From the NCBI RefSeq assembly GCF_014252955.1, contig NZ_JACMIA010000001.1:2192258-2256257 (forward strand): 64,000 nucleotides of DNA, written 5' to 3'. Shown here in pieces: positions 1-8,000 of this stretch. Position 1 is the stretch's first letter. Every line of letters starts with the position of its first letter. The DNA comes from Stappia sp. 28M-7. GTDB taxonomy: Bacteria; Pseudomonadota; Alphaproteobacteria; Rhizobiales; Stappiaceae. The notes under the pieces were generated by a model, which saw only the letters and a list, made by a program, of their open reading frames with translations, was not told the DNA's origin and searched no databases. The position numbers were made by a program, and so were the translations under genes.

Positions 1-1135
1 GGGTCAGCTCGGCCAGGATCTCCGGCATCGGCCGGGTCAGGTCGACCTTGACGACGTGATCGGACAGGGTGTCGTCCGTCACCTCGGGCATGTACTTGTG
101 CGGCTCGCGCTCCAGCTGCTCCAGATAGATGCCGTCGCGGGTGATCTTGCCGAGCGCCTGGCGGTCGGCCGAGCAGGAGACGCCGATGCCGATGGGCAGC
201 GAGGCGCCGTGACGGGGCAGGCGGATGACGCGCACGTCGTGGCAGAAATACTTGCCGCCGAACTGCGCTCCGACACCGGTCGCCTGGGTGAGCTTGTGGA
301 TCTGCTCTTCCATCTCCAGGTCGCGGAAGGCATGCCCGAGTTCGGAGCCTGTCGTCGGCAGTTGGTCGAGGTAGCGGGCGGAGGCGAGCTTGACCGTCTT
401 GAGCGTGGTCTCGGCCGAAGTGCCGCCGATGACGATGGCAAGGTGATAGGGCGGGCAGGCGGCTGTGCCGAGCGTCAGGATTTTCTCCTTGATGAACTCG
501 ACGAGCCGGTCCGGCGTCAGCAGCGACGGGGTGCCCTGGTAGAGGAAGGTCTTGTTGGCCGAGCCGCCGCCCTTGGCCATGAACAGGAACTTGTAGGCGT
601 CGTCGCCCTCGCTATAGAGCTCGACCTGCGCCGGCATGTTGTTGGAGGTGTTCTTCTCCTCGAACATCGACAGCGGCGTGAGCTGCGAATAGCGCAGGTT
701 CTTCTTGAAATACGCGTCGCGCGCGCCCTCGGCGAGCTTCGCCTCGTCGCTGCCGTCGGTCCACACGCGGCGGCCCTTCTTGCCCATGATGATGGCGGTG
801 CCGGTGTCCTGACACATCGGCAACACGCCATGAGCCGAGATATTGGCGTTCTTCAGCAGGTCGAAGGCGACGAACTTATCGTTCTCGGTTGCCTCCGGGT
901 CGTCGAGGATCTTGCGTAGCTGCTCCAGGTGCCCGGGCCGCAGGTAGTGGTTGATATCGGCAAAGGCTTCCTCTGCGAGGATGCGCAGCCCTTCCGGCTC
1001 CACCACCAGCACCTCTTCGCCCTGGAACGTTGCGGTCGAGACGTAGTCGGAGGTGAGCTTGCGGTAGGGCGTGGGGTCTGCCGCAAGGGGGAACAGCGTG
1101 GAGTGGCGATAGTCGGGAGGCGTGGTCTCGGACAT
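1..1135 (-). CDS. fumA: Fumarate hydratase class I (C-terminus beyond the window)
   Basis: Interconverts fumarate and L-malate in the cytoplasmic TCA cycle with an oxygen-sensitive [4Fe-4S] cluster. About 378 N-terminal residues are visible, starting [15 protein letters not shown] at the ATG at 1133-1135. The frame stays open to the window edge, so roughly the last 150 residues of a family of about 500-550 are missing. PMCQDTGTA with Cys108 is a cluster-ligand motif of class I fumarases, and [12 protein letters not shown] and [10 protein letters not shown] are also typical of the family. Class II FumC has no such motifs. The gene points away from the YceI group upstream and appears to be its own unit. 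The class I family also includes tartrate dehydratase-like enzymes, but fumarase is the likely role. Confidence 0.93.
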   Translation of the reverse strand, partial: MSETTPPDYRHSTLFPLAADPTPYRKLTSDYVSTATFQGEEVLVVEPEGLRILAEEAFADINHYLRPGHLEQLRKILDDPEATENDKFVAFDLLKNANISAHGVLPMCQDTGTAIIMGKKGRRVWTDGSDEAKLAEGARDAYFKKNLRYSQLTPLSMFEEKNTSNNMPAQVELYSEGDDAYKFLFMAKGGGSANKTFLYQGTPSLLTPDRLVEFIKEKILTLGTAACPPYHLAIVIGGTSAETTLKTVKLASARYLDQLPTTGSELGHAFRDLEMEEQIHKLTQATGVGAQFGGKYFCHDVRVIRLPRHGASLPIGIGVSCSADRQALGKITRDGIYLEQLEREPHKYMPEVTDDTLSDHVVKVDLTRPMPEILAELT

Positions 1136-1277
1136 CGGTCTGCCTTGGCTGGAAGCTGAGGTGGATAGGTTTGGATGCCTTTTACGCCATCACCTTGCCG
1201 CCCGCCAAGTCGACTTGCGCGGGAGGGAGCACGGGAGGTGCGCGCAGGCTCCCGCGCCCTCCCGGCGGCACCCGTCG

Positions 1278-1844
1278 TTACCGCGTGGCGGTGATGCCGA
1301 TCTTGACGGAGACCTCGTCGCCGACCGTGGAGGCCGGGATGTCCGAGCCGATGCCGAAGACCAGGCGCATCAACGGAACCTCGGCCTGGGCACGGGCGGT
1401 GTCGCCGTCGATCTCCAACGTGAAGGGCAGGGTAAGCGGGACTGCCTTGCCCTTGATCGACAGCTCGCCGGCGGCCTCATAGCGCCCATCGCCAAGGGCC
1501 GTGATCTGCGAGGATTCGAAGACCGCCTGCGGATGGCTGGACGGGTCGAACCACGAGGCGCTCGACAGCGTCTGGTCGATCTGCGGCTGACCGGTGCCGG
1601 CAGTGCCGGTTTCGATGACGGCGCGGATGCGGGCATCGGCGAGGTTGTCCGGGTCGAGGGAAATCTCCGCCGACCAGTTTTCAAAACGACCCTCGACCGG
1701 GCTTCCGTTCTGCGTGGCGACGAAGGAAAGGCTGCTTTGGGTCATATCGACGGACCAGTCGCTGGCAGCCGCCGGACCGGCGACAAGAAGGCTCGCCAGG
1801 GCGAGGCCGAGAGCACGGCCGCGGAAATTTCGATATGCGAACAT
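1278..1844 (-). CDS. YceI-family periplasmic protein, copy 2
   Basis: YceI proteins are secreted lipocalin-like beta-barrels that bind long polyprenyl or quinone-like lipids. Their physiological role is not settled. The 188 residues begin with a signal peptide (LALASLLVAGPAAAS), followed by a YceI domain of repeated beta-strands ending GDEVSVKIGITATR. I chose the second of two in-frame ATGs (1844 rather than 1850), because an AAGG element lies about 9 bases before it. It is the third gene of a minus-strand group, 94 bases after the cytochrome b561 gene, with another YceI gene before that. It is diverged from that copy. Co-transcription is inferred from spacing. Confidence 0.85.
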   Translation of the reverse strand: MFAYRNFRGRALGLALASLLVAGPAAASDWSVDMTQSSLSFVATQNGSPVEGRFENWSAEISLDPDNLADARIRAVIETGTAGTGQPQIDQTLSSASWFDPSSHPQAVFESSQITALGDGRYEAAGELSIKGKAVPLTLPFTLEIDGDTARAQAEVPLMRLVFGIGSDIPASTVGDEVSVKIGITATR

Positions 1845-1938
1845 CGTCATGAACCTTGTGTCTGGGGCTGCCGTATCGCCGCGACGGGAGGGGACGCGGT
1901 GCGATACGCAGCTTGAGGGCTGGCAGGGGCGGTGGAGG

Positions 1939-2526
1939 TCAGTCCCTGCGCCCTGTGGAGGCAGTACGGACCATGCGGCGCAGCACATCGTCCCTGTTGA
2001 GAAAATGGTGTTTGAGCGCGGCCGCCACGTGGAGCAGCACAAGAAGAAGCAATCCGTTGGCCAACAGCTCATGGACCTCCTTCAGCGCGCTTTCGGCCTC
2101 AGCCTTTGTGCCCAGCGCCGATGGTACGGGCAGATGAGGGACAGGCAGGGTGTCGAACACCACGGTCGGAATTCCCCAGGGCGACGCGGAGACCATCAGC
2201 CAGCCGGACAGCGGGATCGCCAGCATCAAGGCGTAAAGGCCGGCATGTCCGAGATGGGCTGCGAGACGCTCGATTCCCGGCATCGTCTCCGGCAGGGCCG
2301 GTGAGGGATTGGCGAAACGCCAGGCGAGCCGTGCCAGCACGAGCGCGAGCACCAGGAAGCCGAGCGACTTGTGCAACTGGTAGAGCGTGAAAGTGTCCGG
2401 CGCCATCGGGTCGAGCCCCGTCATGTACTTGCCGAACAGGAACAGCCCGATGATGAGCAGCGCCATCGTCCAGTGAAACAGGATGGCAACAAGGCCATAG
2501 CCAGAGCGGGTATTGCGCAGTTGCAT
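1939..2526 (-). CDS. Cytochrome b561
   Basis: Diheme b-type cytochrome of the inner membrane that passes electrons between the quinone pool and periplasmic acceptors. The 195 residues hold four hydrophobic segments. Histidines at helix ends (LFHWTMALL, YQLHKSLGF, AAHLGHAGLY, LLHVAAALKHHF) are the expected heme ligands. The ATG at 2524-2526 has GAGGA 11 bases upstream. It lies between two YceI genes; the pairing of b561 with YceI is well known (yceJ-yceI in Escherichia coli) and suggests redox chemistry on the lipid carried by YceI. The substrate is unknown. Confidence 0.88.
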   Translation of the reverse strand: MQLRNTRSGYGLVAILFHWTMALLIIGLFLFGKYMTGLDPMAPDTFTLYQLHKSLGFLVLALVLARLAWRFANPSPALPETMPGIERLAAHLGHAGLYALMLAIPLSGWLMVSASPWGIPTVVFDTLPVPHLPVPSALGTKAEAESALKEVHELLANGLLLLVLLHVAAALKHHFLNRDDVLRRMVRTASTGRRD

Positions 2527-2556
2527 GGCGTATCCATTCCTCGCTGCCGGAGGGGC

Positions 2557-2586
2557 GGGAACGAGCCTGGGAGGAGGCCCGTTCCC
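2557..2586 (-). terminator. Stem-loop between yceI and cytochrome b561 genes
   Basis: GGGAACG at 2557-2563 pairs with CGTTCCC at 2580-2586, with further inner pairing (AGCCT against AGGC). It follows the first yceI stop at once on the minus strand. No T-run follows, so it may be a processing or mRNA-stabilising hairpin giving unequal expression rather than a true terminator. Confidence 0.4.
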
Positions 2587-2598
2587 GAAAACTCCAAA

Positions 2599-3174
2599 TT
2601 ACTTCGCCTGCAGGGCTTCGGCGCTGAAGGAGATCGTAACCTCGTCGCCGACATAGGGCACGAACATGTTCATGCCGAAGTCCGAACGCTTGACGACGGT
2701 GGTCGCATCCAGGCCGACGGCCGGGGTCTTGGCCATCGGATGCTCGCCGATAGTGTTGACCGTCACGTCGAACACCACCGGCTTGGTGATGCCCTTGATG
2801 GTCAGGTCACCGGAGACGGCCAGCGTGTTCTCGCTGGTCTTCTCGACATTGGTGGAGACGAAGGTCGCGGTCGGGTGAGCGGAGACCTCGAAGAAGTCAG
2901 CACTCTTGAGGTGCGTGTCGCGCTCGCCCCAGAACGTGTCGAGGCTGTCGGTGTTGACGGTCATCGAGATACGCGAGTTGGCCGGCGTCTCCTGGTCGAT
3001 CACCAGTTCGCCTTCCCAGTCGCCGAAGCGGCCGTCGGTCGTCGAATAGCCGAGGTGGTTGTAGGAGAAGGTCAGGTTGGCGTGGGACTTGTCGAAGTCG
3101 TAGGCAACCGGCTCGGCAATTGCGGGAGCGGCGGCAAGGGCGAGCGCCAGTGCGGCGGCGGTCAGACGGATCAT
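2599..3174 (-). CDS. YceI-family periplasmic protein, copy 1
   Basis: Secreted lipid-binding YceI protein of 191 residues. A clear signal peptide (IRLTAAALALALAAAPAIA) is followed by the domain start EPVAYDFDKSHANLTFSYNH, typical of YceI. The mature part has the usual alternating beta-strands and ends VTISFSAEALQAK. The ATG at 3172-3174 has AGGAG 6 bases upstream, which rules out the longer open frame reaching 3270. It is the first gene of the YceI/b561/YceI group and faces the plus-strand GST gene across about 270 bases, so the shared gap should hold both promoters. Confidence 0.9.
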   Translation of the reverse strand: MIRLTAAALALALAAAPAIAEPVAYDFDKSHANLTFSYNHLGYSTTDGRFGDWEGELVIDQETPANSRISMTVNTDSLDTFWGERDTHLKSADFFEVSAHPTATFVSTNVEKTSENTLAVSGDLTIKGITKPVVFDVTVNTIGEHPMAKTPAVGLDATTVVKRSDFGMNMFVPYVGDEVTISFSAEALQAK

Positions 3175-3440
3175 ACAGAACTCCTGGCATTTTGTTTGCG
3201 GTAGTGGGCAGCGACCGCGATTGCGGCCTCGGCAGGAGATCGTATGAAGGCGCGGCGTCATCAACCGCATGCAGCTGAATTCACTGTACGCGTGAGGTGA
3301 ACAATAAAAGGATGTGGGGCCTCACTGTATGACGCTTGCGCGAGATCGTCAGGTCGGGCACCTTCGCGTTGGCCGTGCGCAGGCTGCGCGGCAATAAGGC
3401 CTTGGACGGGCCGGCCGGATCGGGAACGGAGATGCGGAAT

Positions 3441-4073
3441 ATGATCGACCTGTACACTTGGAGCACTCCGAACGGCCGCAAGGTCTCGATCATGCTGGAA
3501 GAATGCGGGCTTCCCTATGAGGTGTTCCCGGTCGATATCACCAATGCCGAACAACATGCGCCGGCGTTCGTGCACATTTCTCCCAACAGCAAGATCCCGG
3601 CGATCATCGACCGCGAAGCCGGTGTGAGTCTGATGGAATCAGGTGCCATCCTGCTCTATCTCGCCGAAAAGACCGGTCGTTTTCTCCCTCCGGAGGGACC
3701 GGAGCGGCTGCGGGTCATCGAATGGCTGATGTGGCAGATGGGTGGTTTCGGCCCGATGCTGGGCCAGGCCCACCATTTCCTGCATTTCAATCCCGGCAAG
3801 GCACCCTACGCCGAGGAGCGCTATGCCAGCGAGGCCAAGCGCCTTTACAGCGTGCTGGATCGCCAGCTCTCGGAACACAAGTTCGTGGCGGGCGAGTATT
3901 CCATCGCCGACATGTCGATCTGGCCCTGGGCAAGCCGCTTCGAATGGCAGGGCATCAACCTCGCCGATTATCCCAACGTTCGGCGCTGGTATCTCGAGGT
4001 GGCGGCACGGCCGGCAGTGCGGAGCGGCTACGACGTACCCAGCGTTACGAGCGGGATCCCCATGCCGGCTTGA
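3441..4073 (+). CDS. Glutathione S-transferase (YfcG/Nu-class type)
   Basis: Cytosolic GST-fold protein of 210 residues. The N-terminal thioredoxin-like domain (1-80) begins MIDLYTWSTPNGRKVSIMLE and carries SPNSKIPAIID and ESGAILLYLAEKTG, the glutathione-binding loop. The helical C-terminal domain contains WLMWQMGGFGPMLGQAHHF, characteristic of the YfcG/YghU group, which acts as disulfide-bond oxidoreductase and peroxidase. An ATG nine bases earlier (3432) is possible, but GGAG at 3428-3431 is better spaced for 3441. It converges with a second, related GST on the minus strand 27 bases away. Confidence 0.9.
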   Translation: MIDLYTWSTPNGRKVSIMLEECGLPYEVFPVDITNAEQHAPAFVHISPNSKIPAIIDREAGVSLMESGAILLYLAEKTGRFLPPEGPERLRVIEWLMWQMGGFGPMLGQAHHFLHFNPGKAPYAEERYASEAKRLYSVLDRQLSEHKFVAGEYSIADMSIWPWASRFEWQGINLADYPNVRRWYLEVAARPAVRSGYDVPSVTSGIPMPA

Positions 4074-4100
4074 GGCCGGCACAGGGAAGGTCTCTTTCCG

Positions 4101-4799
4101 TCAGGACGGAATGGATACGGCGCGCTGCGAGGCAGGGCGCTCGGAGCAGTCGGCAAACCAGCGCTGGACATTCGCCAGCGTGTCGAGGCCGGTGATCTCG
4201 CCCGCGCCGTAGAAGCCGCCGAGCGTGCGGATCCAGGGCCAGACCGCGATATCTGCGATGGAGTAGTCGTCGCCCAGGATGTAGGGGCGCCCGTCCAGAC
4301 GTTGCTCCAGCACGGCAAGAAGGCGCTTCGCCTCCGCCGTGTAGCGCTCGCGCGGATAAGGATCCTTGACCTTATCGGCGACGAAATGGTGAAAATGGCC
4401 GAGCTGGCCGAACATCGGCCCCAGTCCGCCCATCTGCCACATCAGCCACTGGATGCAGTGATAGCGTCCCGCCGCATCGGCGGGGATCAGCTTGCCGGTC
4501 TTCTCCGCAAGGTACAGCAGGATTGCGCCGCTCTCGAACAGGGCCAGAGGCTCGCCGTCCGGCCCGTTGGGGTCGAGGATCGCAGGGATCTTGTTGTTAG
4601 GGTTCAGCGACAGGAATTCCGGCGTCATCTGATCGTTCGTGTCGAACGAAACCTTGTGGGCCTCATAGGGAAGGCCAAGCTCTTCCAGAGCTGCGGATAC
4701 CTTGATGCCGTTCGGGGTTGCCAGCGAGTAGAGCTGAAGACGGTCAGGGTGGGCCGCCGGCCAGCGGCGCGTGATCGGAAAGTCGGTAAGTAACGCCAT
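4101..4799 (-). CDS. Glutathione S-transferase (YghU type)
   Basis: 232-residue GST with a short N-terminal extension (about 20 residues) before the thioredoxin-like domain LQLYSLATPNGIKVSAALEE. NPNNKIPAILDP is the cis-proline loop, followed by ESGAILLYLAEKTGKLIP. The C-terminal domain has WLMWQMGGLGPMFGQLGHF. This layout matches YghU, which binds two glutathione molecules and reduces disulfides and organic hydroperoxides. GGGAG lies 7 bases before the ATG at 4797-4799. It converges with the YfcG-like gene at 3441-4073. The two share the WLMWQMGG core but differ in length and ends, so they are related rather than recent copies. Confidence 0.9.
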   Translation of the reverse strand: MALLTDFPITRRWPAAHPDRLQLYSLATPNGIKVSAALEELGLPYEAHKVSFDTNDQMTPEFLSLNPNNKIPAILDPNGPDGEPLALFESGAILLYLAEKTGKLIPADAAGRYHCIQWLMWQMGGLGPMFGQLGHFHHFVADKVKDPYPRERYTAEAKRLLAVLEQRLDGRPYILGDDYSIADIAVWPWIRTLGGFYGAGEITGLDTLANVQRWFADCSERPASQRAVSIPS

Positions 4800-5052
4800 G
4801 GGTCTGCTCCCGGAAAGCGGTTGGGTGCGCCATTCTTAGGAAATCTCCGGTGACCTGTCGCGGCATGTTTGAGGGAAGAGCGTCAGCCGCGGCGCCTCAG
4901 TTGAGCGAAGGTGCATTTTGGTCTTGGACTTGTCACGATTGCATGCTCCGATCCGCTCCGATGTGAAATCAGAACCGCACCGGCGAATGGCGCCCCAGGG
5001 AGGGACGGTCCGCAAGGGACCGGAAAGCCAGCTGGTAGCTCGGGGGGACGTC

Positions 5053-8000
5053 ATGCACGGCAGGTTCGGAACATTCGGTCTCGGCGGCATTCTTGTCCCG
5101 GCATTGGCCGGGGTACTCGCCTTCGCTCTCGCGGCCACTCCGCATGCGCTGGCTCAGGAGGCCGGTGAGCGGCGGATCGTGACGGTCGATGATGCCGACT
5201 ATTTCGGCGCCGATTTCCGCACATTGAAGGAGGTCGATCTCGACACCTGCAAGACCGCTTGCCTCGACAGCAACCAGTGCCGAGCCTTCACCTACAACAC
5301 CTCCGCCCGCTGGTGCTTCATGAAGTCCGATGTCGGGCAGCTGCAGTCCTTCGCCGGTGCGGTGGCCGGCCGTGTGGTGACGGTGGCGCGCCGGGACGAT
5401 GCGAGCCGCAAGGCGCGGAGCGAGGAGCTTTCCTTCCTGTCGCGCTCGCTGATGGATGATGCCGCCGCCTATGCCCGTCGCCTGCCACGTAACTTCAAGG
5501 CGGGCGGCGAGAGCGTCGGTCAGCTTGAATCGCAGGCGCGCACTGCCTTCGGATCCCGCAACTTCGACGAGGCGGAGCGTCAATTTGCCCGCGCGCTCAC
5601 CCTGGATGTCGAGCGCAACGACCTCTGGTCGGGGCTGGTCGGCTCGCTCCTGGCGCAAAAACCCTCTGACTGGCAGCGGCGCAACCAGGTCGAAACCGAC
5701 AGCACCCTGGCGGCGATCAACACCTATCTGACGGCGGCCAGCGAGGACGAGCGGGTTAGTGCCCTCGACCTGCTGGCGTCCTCGCTCGAGCGCCGCCAGC
5801 TTTACAAGCCGGCCATCAAGGCACTGCGTGCCGGACTGGCGCTCGACGAGGTGCCCGCGCGGCGTGAACGCTATGACGTCATGGTCGCCACCCACGGTTT
5901 TCGCATTCTCGATCACCAGGTCGATTCCGACGCGGTGAACCCGCGTATCTGCGTGGTTTTCTCCGACACGCTGCAACGGGGCGCCGACTTCTCGCCCTTC
6001 GTGCAGGTGACGGGCGAGGGGACCTACTCGGTCGAAGGCGATGGGGCCCAGGTCTGCGTCGACGGGATCCGTCACGGCGATCGCTACGCGCTGCAGCTGC
6101 GTTCCGGCATCCCGTCCGCCGATGGCGAAAAGCTGGAAAAATCGGCCAATCTGACGGTCTATGTTCGCGACCGCGCGCCGACCGTGCGCTTCCTTGGTCG
6201 GGCTTATGTGCTGCCGGCCGGCGATGGCGCGACGATCCCTCTTGTCACGGTGAACACCAAGACCGTGGAGACGGAGATCTACCGTATCGGCGAACGCGGA
6301 TTGACGCCGGCCCTCAGGGACAGCCGCATCCTGTCGCAGCTCAACAACTACCAGTCGGAGCAAGTGCGCGACGAGTACGGCGAGAAGCTCTGGTCCGGCA
6401 CCGTCGAGACGGAACTTCGGTTGAACCAGGACGTGACGACCGCGGTTCCGGTGGCGGATTTCGGGCTGACCATGCAGCCCGGCATCTATGCCATGGTGGC
6501 CCGCGCCCGCGAGGACAAGCAGAACGAGTGGGGTCCCTGGGCGACACAGTGGTTCCTGGTGTCCGATCTTGGCATCAGCTCCTATACCGGCTCGCAGGAA
6601 ACCGTCGTCTCCGTTCGCAAGCTGTCCGATGCCGGCCCCGTCGAGGGCGCCAAGGTGCGGCTGGTTGCGGTCAACAACGACATTCTCGGGGAGACCACCA
6701 GCGACGCGCAGGGCTTTGCGCGCTTTGCTCCCGGCCTGTCGCGCGGAACCGGCGGGCGTGCGCCTGCCCTCGTCAGTGTCGAGACGCCGGGTAACGCGGA
6801 CTACGCGTTCCTGGACCTGACCAAACCAGCTTTCGATCTTTCCGACCGTGGTGTGGAAGGGCGCGCAGCGCCGGGCCCTGTCGATGTCTTCGCCTGGCTC
6901 GACCGGGGTGTCTTCCGACCGGGGGAGACGGTTCACGTCGGCGCGATGGCGCGCGACCGCGAGGCCATGGCTGTCGCCGACCTGCCGCTCACCTTCATCT
7001 ACGAGCGGCCTGATGGCGTCGAGTACAGCCGGGTCCAGGTCTCCGAGGCGGGCGCGGGCGGCCGTGCCCATGCGCTGGAGATACCCGCAAGCGCTCAGCA
7101 GGGCAGCTGGTCTGTCCGTGTCCATGCAGATCCCAAGGGCGAGGCGCTGGCGCGTCTTTCCTTCCTGGTCGAGGATTACCAACCCGAGCGCGTCGACTTC
7201 ACGCCGGAGACGGAAGCCAAGGTCTTCGACCCCGAGGCGCCGCCGACCCTCTCGCTGCAGGCGAGCTTCCTTTACGGGGCTCCGGCATCGGCCCAGCGGG
7301 TCGAGGGCGAGGTCGTCGTTTCGCCCACCCGCCAGTTCCCCGGCTATGCCGGCTACACGTTTGGCCTCGCCGACGAGCAGATCTGGCCTGAGCGCACGCC
7401 CCTGCCGGATGGTGTGGTGACCGACGAGGAAGGAAAGGTCAGCTTCACTCTGCCTGTTCCGCAACTGCAGCCGACGACGGCAGGTTACACCGCCAAGGTG
7501 GTCACGCGCGTGGTCGAGGCTGGCGGGCGCTATGTCGAGCGCAGTCTTGATCTTCCCGTTCTTGCAGACGGTCGGCGGATCGGTATCAAGCCGGCATTCG
7601 ACGGCGGTGTCGATGAAGGTGCGCCGGCCGAGTTCGAGCTCGTGGCGCTCGACCGGCAGGCAGAGCGGATCTCGGCCGATGTCCAGTGGACGCTGTCGCG
7701 CATCGACACGCGCTACCAGTGGTATCGCGCCGACGGTCGCTGGTCCTTCGAACCGGTGACCACCAGCCGGCGCGTTGCGACCGGCGAGCTGAGCCTTGCT
7801 GCGGATCAGGCTGGACGACTGTCCGTGCCCGTGGAGTGGGGCGAATATCGCCTCGAAGTCGCGGCGAACGGGGCCGAGCCGGCTGCGACCAGCATCACGT
7901 TCAACGCCGGATGGTATGTCTCGTCTGCCTCTTCGCAGACGCCGGACGTGCTCGATGTCGGCCTGGACAAGAAGGCCTACCGCTCTGGCGACACGGCGAA

